DNA from: Nocardia brasiliensis ATCC 700358
GTDB lineage: Bacteria > Actinomycetota > Actinomycetes > Mycobacteriales > Mycobacteriaceae
Direction of reading: 5' to 3'
Length of the DNA: 64,000 nt
NCBI RefSeq assembly: GCF_000250675.2
Contig: NC_018681.1
Coordinates: 3,472,001 to 3,536,000, forward strand
Part shown: positions 17,101-25,643 of the stretch, piece by piece
Layout: the number at the start of each line of letters is the position of its first letter
Numbering within the stretch: the stretch's first letter is position 1
Position numbers and translations under genes: made by a program
The notes under the pieces: generated by a model
What the model was told of the DNA's origin: nothing
Seen by the model: only the letters and a program-made list of their open reading frames with translations
The model's database searches: none

Positions 17101-20100
17101 AGCCGACCTTGCGGTCGCCGTCGTTGTTCATGGCGGAACCTCGGATGACGGCGTGGATGGTATCGCCGTCGGCACGGGCGTCCGCGAGCCGCTTCAGCAC
17201 GACGATGCCGGCGCCGCCGGTGGAGATGGTGCCCTGGGCGTCGGCGTCGAAGGGCCGGCATCGGCCGTCCGGGGCCAGAATTCCGCCCTCCTGATAGGCA
17301 TAGCCGGTTTCACCGTCGGGCCGCAGGCTCACCCCGCCGGCCAGCGCCATCGCGCATTTTCCCGCGACCAGGCTTTCGCAGGCCAGGTGCACGGCCACCA
17401 GCGAGGTGGAGCACGCGGTGTTGACCGTCACCACCGGCCCGCGCAGTCCGAGCCGGTAGGCGGTGTGGGCGCTCAAGAATTGCAGCGGATTACCCAGTCC
17501 GATGCGTTGCAGCGCGGCCGGATCGGGTTGGCCGCGCCAATCATTGGCGCGTAGCCAGTCGTACGGCAGGCCCGCACCGGCGAATACGCCGACCGGCCGG
17601 TCCAGTGCCCGCGGATCGTAACCGGCGTATTCCAGTGCCTCCCAGGCGAGCCGGAGGAACAGCCGCTGCTGTGTGTCCAGCCGTTGCGCGTCGGCCGGTG
17701 GATAGCCGAAGAACGCGGCGTCGAAGGCGCGAGCACCCGGTGGCACACCGGTCGCGGCGACGAAGCCGTCGGTGCCGGCCGCGCCGTGCACGATTCCCTC
17801 CGTGCACTCGGTCAGCATCGTCCAGAACTGGTCGATGTCGGCTGCGCCCGGCACCCGGGCGGCCATACCGACCACGGCGATTCGTTGCTCGGTGGTCTCC
17901 CGATGGGCGCGAGAAGTATGTTCCCGCACCGGTATCCGATCGTGCTGCGCGGCGAAGGCGCGAATCGTGGGGTACTGGAACAGGTCCGCGATGTCGATCT
18001 CGGTGTCGAGGAGATCCGACAGACGCTGTTGCAGCTGCGCCAAGAGCAGCGAAGTGCCACCGGCTTCGAAGAACGGCTCGTCGAGTCCCACCGAGTCCCG
18101 GCCGAGCACCTCGCACCACATGCGGTGTATCTCGGCGGACAACCCGTTCGAATCGTCGACGGGACCGGTCGATCGATCCGACTGTGGTTCCGGCAACGCT
18201 GTGCGATCGATCTTGCCGTTCAGCGTGCATGGCAGCTCGGTGACCGTGACGTAGCGCGAGGGAATCATGGTCGCCGGGAGCACCGGCCGCAGATGCTCGC
18301 GCAATTGCGCAGGCGTAGGCGGAGTTTCGAGCGCGGCGACGAAATAGGCGGCCAGATAGCGGATACCGGGACGGTCCTCGCGGACCGTCACGGCGCAGGC
18401 GTGCACCGCGGGATGGGTGCCGAGCGCTGCCTCGATCTCGCCGAGTTCGATCCGGACTCCGTTGAGTTTGATCTGCTCGTCCGCGCGGCCGATGTACGCG
18501 AGCTCGCCGTCGTCTTGTGCGCGAACCAGATCACCGGTTCGGTACATCCGCGCACCGGCCGGCTCGAACGGGTTCGCGACGAAACGCCCGGCCGTGGTCG
18601 CGGGGCGCGCGACGTATCCCCGGGCCACGCCGGGACCGGAGAGGTACAACTCACCGACTTCGCCACGCGGCACAGGGCGCAGGCTGTCGTCCAGGATGTG
18701 GCAGCTGACCCCGGGCAGTGGACGGCCGATCGGCGGTGCCACGCTGCCGTCGAGCGGTTTGCTCAGCGTCACGCACACCGTCGCCTCGGTGGGCCCGTAA
18801 CCGTTGAGCATGGTTCTGCCGGGCGACCACTGAGCCGCGAGAGCCTGCGGCACGGCCTCCGCGCCGACGGCCAGCACTCGAACCGAGGGCAACGAGTCGA
18901 CGGGCAGGGCCGACAATGCGGTGGGCGCCAGCATCAAATGCGTAACGCGTTGTCGTGCACAGAGTTCGATCAAGGGCGCGCCGAGTCGGAGCTGTCCGGC
19001 GGGTGCGACCACGAGTGTGCCGCCGCAGAGCAGTGACGTACACAGCTCCATGATCCCGATATCGAAACCGGGGGAGGAGAATTGCAGCACTCGGCTGGAT
19101 TCGTCGGCCCGGAACTGCGTTTCGGCGGTGCGAACCAGCCCGGCGATCCCGCCGTGGGTGATCAGGACGCCCTTGGGGGTCCCGGTGGATCCAGAGGTGT
19201 AGAGCACATACGCGGTTTGGTCCAGAGCGATGGCGGCGCACCGCTCGTCGTCGGTGAGATCGTGGCCCGGCCACCGGTCCTCGCCCCCGGTTCGGTCGAG
19301 CACGATCTCCTCCGCGCCGCATTCGACTCCCGGCCCCTCGTCCAAGCGCAGGACCAGCGTCGGTCGAATGTCCTCGAGCACGAACCGGATTCGTTCCGGC
19401 GGCGAGTCCAGGTCGAGCGGCAGGAAGGCCGCACCGGATTTCGCGACGGCCAGGATCGCGGTGATCAGCGTGCGTCCCCGCGGCAGGAACAGTGCCACCA
19501 CGCGCTCGGGACCGGCGCCACGGGAAACCAGTAGGCGGGCAAGGCGATTGGCCTCCTGATTCAATGCCGCGTAGGTGATCTCGCGTTCGCCGGAGATGCT
19601 CAGTGCGGTGCCGGTGGAGTGCTGTGCCCCGCGGCTTTCGAAAAGCGTCGCGATGGTCGCCGGCCGGGGTGGCAGGCCGGCCGCGGCGCGCAGGGCCGCG
19701 CGGTCGATCTTGGCGTGTGGCGTGAGCGGCAGTCGTTCGAGCCGGATCAGCCGATCCGGCAGCATGTGCCGGGGCAGGTGTTCCGCCAGGTAGGCACGCA
19801 GTGTCGCAGTAGTGAGTTCACCGCCGGTGGTGACGTAGCCGACGAGTCGCCGCTCGAGGGGCGAGTCGCCCTCGGCCACGACGGCCGACTGCCGGACCTC
19901 GGGGTGCCGGTTCATGGCGTGCTCGACCTCGCCGAGCTCGATCCGGCGTCCGCGCACCTTCACCTGTCCGTCGGCACGGCCGATGTACTCGAGGACGCCA
20001 TCGGTACCCGTCCGCACCAGATCGCCGGTGCGGTAGGCCCGTGTTCCCGGTGCGCCGGTGGGATCGGCGACGAACCGGGTGGCGGTGAGCCCGGGGCGAT

Positions 20101-22807
20101 TCAGGTATCCGCGGGCGATACGGGGACCCGATGCGTACAGTTCGCCGTTCGCGCCCGGCGCCACCGGCCGCAGGCGTTCGTCCAGCACGGCTGTTCCGAC
20201 GTCGTCCATCGCGGTCCCGATCGGGACGGTATCCCCGAGTTGGTCGGCCCGGTCCAAGGCGTGACAGGTCACCAGGGTGCTCGCCTCGGTCGGTCCGTAG
20301 CCGTCGACCACGACGATCTCCGGACAGGCGGCGAACACCTGCCGCACCGATTCCGGTGGAACCGCCTCGCCACCGGCCCACACCTGCCGGACATGGCGCA
20401 GGCGGCCGGGTTCCTCGGCGGCGATCAACTGGAACGTGGCGGCGGTGAGCCACAGCGCGGTGACCCGCTCGCGTTCGATCGTGCGGGCCAGGGCCGGAGT
20501 GTCGGCGATGCCCGGTGGCAACACCACCACCTGCCCACCGTGCAGCAGCGGCACCCACATCTCGTAGGTGGACAGGTCGAACCCGAACGGAGAGTGCAGC
20601 AGCATCCGCTGGTGCGCGGCGGTGGCGAAGCGGCTGTCCAGCGCGAACGAGGTGATGCCCGCGTGGGTGAGCAGCACCCCTTTGGGGCGGCCTGTCGATC
20701 CCGAGGTGTACAGCACGCAGGCGAGATGCGCAGGCCGCGATCGGTGTTCGGCCGAGAGCTCGCCGCACGGCTCGTCGGGCGGCTCGTGCGACTCGGCATT
20801 CAAGGTCGCCGCCGCCGGTACGAGGTGCGACAACCGCTCGGCGCCGTCGTTATCGACGACTATCAATATCGGTGCGGCATCGCGCACGATCTGCGCCAGC
20901 CGCTCGCTCGGATAGTCGAGATCCAGTGGGAGATAGGCACCGCCGGCCCGGAGTACCGCGAGCGCGGCGACGATCCGCTGTGCGGAGCGGGGGAGGGCTA
21001 CGCCGACCAGTACGTCCGGGCCTACCCCTGCGGCGATCAGCTGCCGAGCCAAATATGTTGCTCGGCAGTCGAGTTGGCGGTAGGTCAGTTCGGCGTCGTG
21101 CGCCTGGACCGCGACAGAGTCGGGGTGTTCGACTACCTGCCGCTCGACCAGCTCGGCGATCGTCGATCCGACGGCGGGCTGACGGCCGCTTCCCGTCGCC
21201 GCGGTATGCGGTATCGCACGATCGGCCGGAATGTCCCTGTCGGCCAATGCTTTCGCCAACACCGCGTGCATTTCCCCGAGCAGGTCCTGCACGGTCTGCT
21301 CGTCGTAGAGTTCCCGACTGTATTCGACCGTGCACGCGAGGCCGCACGGCGCATCCGTTGCGTCCCGCTGCTCCCGGAACTCGAAGTAGAGGTCGAATTT
21401 CGCCCACCCTGTCGGTGGTAGCGCCACCTCCGCGGCGACGCCTGCCAATTGTATTTCGGGCCACGGGAATTCCTGCAACACCAAGCCGGTCTGGAACAGC
21501 GGATTCCGCCCGGCGGTACGGGTTGGAGCAGCCGCTTCGACGACCCGTTCGAACGGCACGTCCTGATTGTCGAAGGCCGCCAGGGTCACCCCGCGCACTC
21601 GGGCCAGCAATTCGGTGAAAGACGGTTCGCCCGAGGTGTCGACGCGCAATGTCAGGGGATTGACGAAGAAACCCACGACATCCTCGAGGATCCGGTCGGT
21701 ACGCCCGGCGACCGCGGTACCCAGCGCGATATCGGTGCCGCCGCCGCGCCGAGTGAGGGCGGCGGCCAAGCCCGCGGCCAGCACCATGAACAAGGTCGCG
21801 CGGCGCGCTCGCGCCACCGCGAGCAGGTGCTTGTGCAGTTCGCCCGGCCAGACCGTCCGCACCGTTGCGGCGGGTCCGTTCGGGGTTGACGGCCGCAGCC
21901 GGTCGGCGAGGGTAGGGGGTTCGGCCGGCAGGCCGCTCAGCGTCGTGGTCCAGAATCCGAGTCGGCGGGCAGCGGCGGGCTGGGCCGTGTCGCCGAACCG
22001 ATCCTGTTGCCAGACGGCATAATCGGCGTATTGGACGGCCAGTGGCGGAAACTCCGGCGTGTCCCCGTTCGCGCGAGCGGCGTAGGCGGCGGCGAGGTCG
22101 CGGCAGAACGGCGGCACCGACCAGCCGTCGAACGAAATATGGTGCAGCACCAGCAGCAGAATCGATTCCGTCGAGCCGGTCCGCAGCAGCGTCGCACGCA
22201 GCGGTAGTTGCTCGGCCAGATCGAACGGTGCCGAAGTCAGTTCCGCCACGACGCCGTCGTACTGCTCGGCCGCGACCGTGCGCACGTCGACCGGAATCCG
22301 GGCTTCGGCGGCGGGAACGATGAGCTGGCACGGCTTTCCGGCGACGAGTGGATAGCGGGTGCGCAGGCTCTCGTGCCGCGCCACGCAGTCGTCGAGCGCG
22401 GCCGTCAGCGCCGTGTGGTCGAGGACCGCGGGTACGCGGATCGTCAGCGGGATGTGGTAGGCGGCCGAGGCCGGATTCAATCGTTCGATATAGCGCAATG
22501 CGGCCTGCCCCGAGGACAGCGGGAGTCGTTGTGGGCGTGGCATCCGAACGAAAGTGTCTTCCGCACAGGGCGGTTCGCCGGCCGGATCGGAGCGGTTCAA
22601 CGCTCGCGCGAGTCCGGCAATGGTCGACGCGTCGTACAGGGTCTGCGTCGACAGGGTGGTGCCGAATTCCCGCCGGATCGCATAGATGAACCGGCTGATA
22701 TCGAGTGAGCTGGCCCCGGTCGCCAGCAGATCGTCCTCGAGGTCTATCGCGGGCAGCTCGAGCAGACCCGTCCAGAGTTCGGCGAGTCGAGAGTATGTCG
22801 CGGTCAT
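14117..22807 (-). CDS. Hybrid NRPS-PKS megasynthase, T-C-A-A-T-KS-AT-T-TE
   Basis: 2,896 residues. Domains in order: carrier T1 (1-75, phosphopantetheine Ser34 in GASSL); condensation C (about 90-530, HHISFDG at 222-228); adenylation A1 (about 545-1045, LYTSGSTGRPKG, YGPTEAS, YRTGDL, HAKIDR); adenylation A2 (about 1050-1545, LYTSGSTGTPKG, YGPTEAT, MYRTGDL, NGKIDR); carrier T2 (Ser1586); ketosynthase (1640-2060, Cys1799, His1935, His1975); acyltransferase (about 2145-2490, GHSLGE with Ser2242, and MGAHS at the usual HAFH site); carrier T3 (Ser2542); thioesterase (about 2590-2820, GHSSG Ser2675, His2808). There is no ketoreductase, dehydratase or epimerase. No carrier lies between A1 and A2. 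Two amino acids plus one malonate-type unit are predicted, released by the thioesterase as a beta-keto product or by cyclisation. A methyltransferase follows with ATGA overlap. Confidence 0.95.
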   Translation of the reverse strand: MTATYSRLAELWTGLLELPAIDLEDDLLATGASSLDISRFIYAIRREFGTTLSTQTLYDASTIAGLARALNRSDPAGEPPCAEDTFVRMPRPQRLPLSSGQAALRYIERLNPASAAYHIPLTIRVPAVLDHTALTAALDDCVARHESLRTRYPLVAGKPCQLIVPAAEARIPVDVRTVAAEQYDGVVAELTSAPFDLAEQLPLRATLLRTGSTESILLLVLHHISFDGWSVPPFCRDLAAAYAARANGDTPEFPPLAVQYADYAVWQQDRFGDTAQPAAARRLGFWTTTLSGLPAEPPTLADRLRPSTPNGPAATVRTVWPGELHKHLLAVARARRATLFMVLAAGLAAALTRRGGGTDIALGTAVAGRTDRILEDVVGFFVNPLTLRVDTSGEPSFTELLARVRGVTLAAFDNQDVPFERVVEAAAPTRTAGRNPLFQTGLVLQEFPWPEIQLAGVAAEVALPPTGWAKFDLYFEFREQRDATDAPCGLACTVEYSRELYDEQTVQDLLGEMHAVLAKALADRDIPADRAIPHTAATGSGRQPAVGSTIAELVERQVVEHPDSVAVQAHDAELTYRQLDCRATYLARQLIAAGVGPDVLVGVALPRSAQRIVAALAVLRAGGAYLPLDLDYPSERLAQIVRDAAPILIVVDNDGAERLSHLVPAAATLNAESHEPPDEPCGELSAEHRSRPAHLACVLYTSGSTGRPKGVLLTHAGITSFALDSRFATAAHQRMLLHSPFGFDLSTYEMWVPLLHGGQVVVLPPGIADTPALARTIERERVTALWLTAATFQLIAAEEPGRLRHVRQVWAGGEAVPPESVRQVFAACPEIVVVDGYGPTEASTLVTCHALDRADQLGDTVPIGTAMDDVGTAVLDERLRPVAPGANGELYASGPRIARGYLNRPGLTATRFVADPTGAPGTRAYRTGDLVRTGTDGVLEYIGRADGQVKVRGRRIELGEVEHAMNRHPEVRQSAVVAEGDSPLERRLVGYVTTGGELTTATLRAYLAEHLPRHMLPDRLIRLERLPLTPHAKIDRAALRAAAGLPPRPATIATLFESRGAQHSTGTALSISGEREITYAALNQEANRLARLLVSRGAGPERVVALFLPRGRTLITAILAVAKSGAAFLPLDLDSPPERIRFVLEDIRPTLVLRLDEGPGVECGAEEIVLDRTGGEDRWPGHDLTDDERCAAIALDQTAYVLYTSGSTGTPKGVLITHGGIAGLVRTAETQFRADESSRVLQFSSPGFDIGIMELCTSLLCGGTLVVAPAGQLRLGAPLIELCARQRVTHLMLAPTALSALPVDSLPSVRVLAVGAEAVPQALAAQWSPGRTMLNGYGPTEATVCVTLSKPLDGSVAPPIGRPLPGVSCHILDDSLRPVPRGEVGELYLSGPGVARGYVARPATTAGRFVANPFEPAGARMYRTGDLVRAQDDGELAYIGRADEQIKLNGVRIELGEIEAALGTHPAVHACAVTVREDRPGIRYLAAYFVAALETPPTPAQLREHLRPVLPATMIPSRYVTVTELPCTLNGKIDRTALPEPQSDRSTGPVDDSNGLSAEIHRMWCEVLGRDSVGLDEPFFEAGGTSLLLAQLQQRLSDLLDTEIDIADLFQYPTIRAFAAQHDRIPVREHTSRAHRETTEQRIAVVGMAARVPGAADIDQFWTMLTECTEGIVHGAAGTDGFVAATGVPPGARAFDAAFFGYPPADAQRLDTQQRLFLRLAWEALEYAGYDPRALDRPVGVFAGAGLPYDWLRANDWRGQPDPAALQRIGLGNPLQFLSAHTAYRLGLRGPVVTVNTACSTSLVAVHLACESLVAGKCAMALAGGVSLRPDGETGYAYQEGGILAPDGRCRPFDADAQGTISTGGAGIVVLKRLADARADGDTIHAVIRGSAMNNDGDRKVGFTAPSVDGQAELLDAVYRIADVDPATIGYIQAHGTATALGDVVEVRALARVLGRSGGQARRCALGSVKSNIGHTDSAAGVIGLIAAILAVRHGRIPGVVHFRQPNPKLQLDRTPFYVNARTVPWETADGAPRRAGVTAIGLGGTNAHVIVEQAAAPGTHSEPERPQVLTISARDAAALRQASVRLADQLRDVAGPTLADTAFTLQSGRHAFDHRRAVTCRTVADAIERLGKNHTVAPTGEKPKVAFLFPGGGSQFPAMGRTLYAEEPVYRAAFDECSELFRKRLGCDLHALLFHAETGDHTATLLRRPSLNFAAVVTTEVAAAALLTSYGITPAALIGHSLGEFTAAHFAGVLTLPDVVDLVAARGLLCDKLPPTAVVSVSLGEDEVRPMLDPALSVATVNSIRHCAISGPVDKLAELRETLHRNGVQVRSVPIDMGAHSAATDLIAGEFARECARYRHGAPVIPLICGLSGDWTPTDEPFAPDYWVRHLRETIRFADGLDTVLTDPEMIAIQVGPGQALAQLTQMHPRCSADRVVLPTMVAEQAETDTTAELLARLWERGVDIDWDAVRHGARRRRVPLPTYPFAPDADPVPVVTEPVAAPKESGPERFEQVLAELWRELIGVREVHATDDFFRAGGDSHLAVVFRSRIKEALGVQISAHAFLQYRTFGALLDHLRPAPAPATAAAPVLITLQRGSPDRVPLYLIQAIGGTVYSYRDLVDCLGADRPVHAFRAYGIEPGEPVPATIAEAAARNVRALLAVHAGGPIVLGGHSSGGVLAHEMARQLLDLGQPVRLVVLLDTTTFTDARKYNLRNAEDVLAAFESFRDTAPDAWRAFTTAMNNDADIRAVIVATNTAIREHEAATVATDLLYLRAAQTNEVFDPHPETEWRQLFSGRTTVRTVPGNHFTVLDRPHVTAVAQELRRAFAVFETDSAGESSTAPADLYALTPSGIRVGGLTLAQTIELIKATGGLPEDPARDHRRHSSEHSEDRGMP

Positions 22808-23269
22808 GGTCTACTCCAGGCCGAAGTGTTACCGGGCAACCGAATCCACCGACAGCCGAACTACCGAATGAATGGCCGCCTGACTCATCGTGACAGTGCT
22901 GGCGCCCTCGTCGACAGTCACATCTTCCTCCATACTGACGAACAGTTACCGCGAATAGGCCCCGCTGTTCGAGCCTTCGCCTGGTTGTTCGCCGGAGACC
23001 GGATGACGAGAATTATGCCGGTGGGTACTGAAGTATTCAGCGGTATGCGCATGTTGGACAACGCTTTCGCGCGTCGTACAGCGTCGGGGATTCCGTCAGT
23101 GCCCTCGGCGCGGGCTGCCCGGCGGTTACCGATTCGCGCAGTACCCGGGCAATCGGACGACCTCGGGTTCGCCTGTCGCGCAATCGCTTCGTCTTTCGTA
23201 TACTTCCCCGGTAGGTGTCGTAGCCAGGCCGACTGTTTCCCGTTGTAGCGAAACTTTGGGGTAGGGCTG
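22808..23269. other. Divergent intergenic region between the NRPS-PKS and its AraC-type neighbour
   Basis: 462 bases, lower in GC than the flanking genes and without a convincing gene; frames here have unnatural codon use. It must hold both divergent promoters. The only clear symmetry I see is CTGAA-GTA-TTCAG at 23028-23040, a possible regulator half-site pair. No ribosome-binding riboswitch-like structure is evident. Confidence 0.6.
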
Positions 23270-24244
23270 ATGGATCTCGAAGACAGTTCATTGGTGTGTT
23301 TCAGTGAGCTCCACATCACCGACGCGGATCAGGCCGAAGACTTCGTCCATCGAGCTTACGGCGGGGACGGGTCCTGCGCCTGCGATGATTCTGGACGGTT
23401 GGATTTTCGGGTTCGTACGGCGGCATGCCCGGGATTCCGCATCGATCGAATAGTGAACACCGGGCGGCTGCAACTGTCCGCCCGGAATCTATACGGACTG
23501 GCGGCATTTCACATTCTCTACGGTCGCTGTCGCTACACGGTCGGCGGTGTGCCACTGGAATTCGGTACGGGCGGCATCGGGCTGTGCGACCAACGGCAGA
23601 CGCAATCCGCACGCTTCGACGACCTGCGCGCGGTCGTGGTGGTCATCGATCGGGAATTGGCGGTGCGTGTCGCCGCCGAAGTCGCCGACGTGACGCTCAC
23701 GCCGGCGGATCTGCGCTTCGCGCAACCGCGTTCGGCGCAGCAGGCGCGATACTGGGCATCGGTGGTGCGGTACATCAGCTACGAGGTGGTCGGCAACGCG
23801 GCTGCGGCAACCAATGCCCTCTGCATGCACGAGGCGGCCCGGAATCTCGTGATCGCACTGCTGGCAACCTTTCCCAACCCGACCGAGAATCGATTGCGCC
23901 ATCTGGACGAGCTCGCGGCACCCGCGGTGGTGCGGCGTGCCACGGCGTTCATCGACACCCATCTCGTCGATCCGATCGGTCTCGCCGACATCGCCGCGGC
24001 GGCCCGGATCGGCACCCGTGCGTTGCAGGCGGCTTTCCGGCACCACCTCGACACCACTCCCACCGAGTACCTCCGGAGTGCGCGGCTCGCCGGCGCGCAC
24101 GAGGATCTCGTGCGCGCCGACCCGACCGCCGGGATGACAGTGGCGGTGATCGCGGCTCGCTGGGGCTTCACCAACCCCGGGCGATTCGCGGGCGAGTACC
24201 GCACCTCTTACGGCCGCAGCCCGCGTCAGACACTGCATTCGTAA
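23270..24244 (+). CDS. AraC family transcriptional regulator, likely pathway regulator
   Basis: 324 residues. The N-terminal 200 residues form an AraC-binding-like domain of the type found in proteins that start with a substrate-binding cupin-like half (FHILYGRCRYTVGG). The C-terminal helix-turn-helix pair is GLADIAAAARIGTRALQAAF and MTVAVIAARWGFTNPGRFAG, followed by EYRTSYGRSPRQTL, a good match to AraC DNA-binding domains. It starts at ATG 23270 after a GGGGTAGGG stretch. It is divergent from the megasynthase across 462 bases, so it is the natural pathway-specific activator. The inducer is unknown. Confidence 0.9.
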   Translation: MDLEDSSLVCFSELHITDADQAEDFVHRAYGGDGSCACDDSGRLDFRVRTAACPGFRIDRIVNTGRLQLSARNLYGLAAFHILYGRCRYTVGGVPLEFGTGGIGLCDQRQTQSARFDDLRAVVVVIDRELAVRVAAEVADVTLTPADLRFAQPRSAQQARYWASVVRYISYEVVGNAAAATNALCMHEAARNLVIALLATFPNPTENRLRHLDELAAPAVVRRATAFIDTHLVDPIGLADIAAAARIGTRALQAAFRHHLDTTPTEYLRSARLAGAHEDLVRADPTAGMTVAVIAARWGFTNPGRFAGEYRTSYGRSPRQTLHS

Positions 24245-24277
24245 GTATTGGTACAGAAATGCTTGCGGCACTGTGGG

Positions 24278-24652
24278 TCAGCGCGCCCAGGGGGCGGTGA
24301 TCGGCGGCTGCCCGGGGATGAGTCCCTGCCCGCCGACCGGCAGCACGACGACGGCTTCGAACGGTTCGGCGTGCGGGTTGGCCATGGCGAACTGCTGATG
24401 TGCGGGCACGATGAGGGCGTCTCCGGCTGCGACGCTGTGCGTTTCACCGTCGATGGTGACGTTCATCGAACCGGACACGGCGACGAAGATTTCCTCGCGG
24501 TCGAGGGCGTGCGGCGGGGCGGCCACGCCCGGTTTGAGGGTGAGCCGCCAGGCGCAGTTCTCGGTGGCGCCGCGGCTGGGTGCGGCCAGGCCGATGAAGC
24601 TCGCGTGCTCGTTCTCGAAGCGCGGGGCTTCGGCGGCGGTGATGAAAGGCAT
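24278..24652 (-). CDS. Small single-domain cupin (second of a tandem pair)
   Basis: A 124-residue cupin. Motif 1 is PPHALDREEIFVAVSG and motif 2 is GDALIVPAHQQFAMANP, with His and Glu metal ligands present. The C-terminus is VVVLPVGGQGLIPGQPPI. The neighbouring cupin at 24685 is the same length, with matching stretches GLAAPSRG and VTIDGET and a similar LPVG ending, so they arose by tandem duplication. The start is ATG 24652 with GGAG upstream. Such cupins often bind or remodel small metabolites. The pair is divergent from a MarR regulator. Confidence 0.85.
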   Translation of the reverse strand: MPFITAAEAPRFENEHASFIGLAAPSRGATENCAWRLTLKPGVAAPPHALDREEIFVAVSGSMNVTIDGETHSVAAGDALIVPAHQQFAMANPHAEPFEAVVVLPVGGQGLIPGQPPITAPWAR

Positions 24653-24684
24653 GTTGCTCCTGTGAAATCTTGTGCAGGGGTGGA

Positions 24685-25059
24685 CTATTGGGCCCATGGC
24701 GGGCTGATCGGAGCGCCGCCGGGTGCTTGGGCGTACGCGCCGACGGGCAGGATCGCGACGGCCTCGAACGGCTCGTCGCCGGGGACCGAGACGCTGAATA
24801 CGGTGTGCGGCGGAACGATCAACGTGTCGCCCGCGTGGAATTCGCGCGTCTCGCCGTCGATCGTGACGCTGGCCTGTCCGGACAGGGCGACGAAGATCTC
24901 TTCGCGCGACACCGCATGGGCGTGACCGGGATTGCCCGGGTGCATGATGAAGCGCCACACGCTGTTTTCGGTGGATCCCCGGCTCGGCGCGGCCAGGCCG
25001 ACGGCGGTCATGAACGGGGCTTCGAAGATGGGTGCGTCGGCGGACTCGATGACTGGCAT
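24685..25059 (-). CDS. Small single-domain cupin (first of a tandem pair)
   Basis: 124 residues, paralogous to the downstream cupin. Motif 1 is GHAHAVSREEIFVALSG; motif 2 is GDTLIVPPHTVFSVSVP. ATG 25059 is preceded by GGAG at a good distance. The frame runs further upstream to 25080, but that extension would overlap the MarR operator region and lacks a binding site. The two cupins are 32 bases apart and clearly one transcript. The first cupin lies 29 bases from the MarR palindrome, so both are probably repressed by it. Confidence 0.87.
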   Translation of the reverse strand: MPVIESADAPIFEAPFMTAVGLAAPSRGSTENSVWRFIMHPGNPGHAHAVSREEIFVALSGQASVTIDGETREFHAGDTLIVPPHTVFSVSVPGDEPFEAVAILPVGAYAQAPGGAPISPPWAQ

Positions 25060-25087
25060 GGTGTAGCTCCGGATCTTCAACTAAAGT

Positions 25088-25105
25088 GTTCAACTAGAGT
25101 TGAAC
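25088..25105. promoter_or_regulatory. MarR operator controlling the cupin pair and marR
   Basis: GTTCAACT-AG-AGTTGAAC is a perfect inverted repeat with 8-base arms. It sits between the divergent first cupin (start 25059) and marR (start 25130). An additional half-site TTCAACT lies just to its left. The symmetry and position are typical of MarR autoregulation. Confidence 0.82.
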
Positions 25106-25129
25106 ATATCGACCGCGGGAGCGTCAAGG

Positions 25130-25576
25130 ATGGATTTCGGGATCATGCTCGGACAGGCCTATCAGGGGTTCGTGCGGGAGTTACACGCCCATCTCGCCAC
25201 GTTCGGCTACCACCTGACCGGCGCCTCCTACGGTTACGTGCTCCGCGCCCTGGCCGAAAGCCCGCTCACCGCAAGCCAATTGGCCGCGCAGCTGGGTATC
25301 ACCGCACAGGGCGCGGCAAAGCTGGTCGACGAGATGGTCCGGCACGGGTACGTCGAGCGCCGCCCGGACCCCGTGGACAAACGCGCCAAAACCCTGCACC
25401 TGTCCGCCCGCGGCCGCGACATCCTGCACAAGGTGCGCGAGTTCCACGCCGACTACGAGCGCCGACTGGCCGCGCGGGTCGGCGCGGAACACATCGGCAC
25501 GGTCCGGGCCGTACTCACCGAGATCATCACCGACGCCCCGGACTCCGACACCGACCGGACTTTCCGCCCCCTCTGA
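25130..25576 (+). CDS. MarR family transcriptional regulator
   Basis: 148 residues. The winged helix is LTASQLAAQLGITAQGAAKL followed by VDEMVRHGYVERRPDPVDKR, with the DxR wing DKRAKTLHLSARG. ATG 25130 is preferred over an upstream TTG at 25100 because the latter lies inside the operator; GGGAG sits eight bases before the ATG. It likely represses itself and the divergent cupin pair and releases on binding a phenolic or similar ligand (family knowledge only). Confidence 0.9.
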   Translation: MDFGIMLGQAYQGFVRELHAHLATFGYHLTGASYGYVLRALAESPLTASQLAAQLGITAQGAAKLVDEMVRHGYVERRPDPVDKRAKTLHLSARGRDILHKVREFHADYERRLAARVGAEHIGTVRAVLTEIITDAPDSDTDRTFRPL

Positions 25577-25643
25577 GCGGGCTCGCGGCACGCCGGGCCT
25601 TCAGCGGCGCCAGGGCGACGCGGCGGATAGTGCGCCGGGCCGA

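Noticed and set aside
22826..23248. A 140-codon plus-strand frame between the NRPS-PKS and AraC genes
   Set aside because: No ribosome binding site, atypical composition and no domain; it fits intergenic DNA.
14117..24244. Search for an MbtH-like helper, phosphopantetheinyl transferase or exporter in the NRPS-PKS locus
   Set aside because: None was found in the flanking genes; these functions must be supplied from elsewhere or are not needed.
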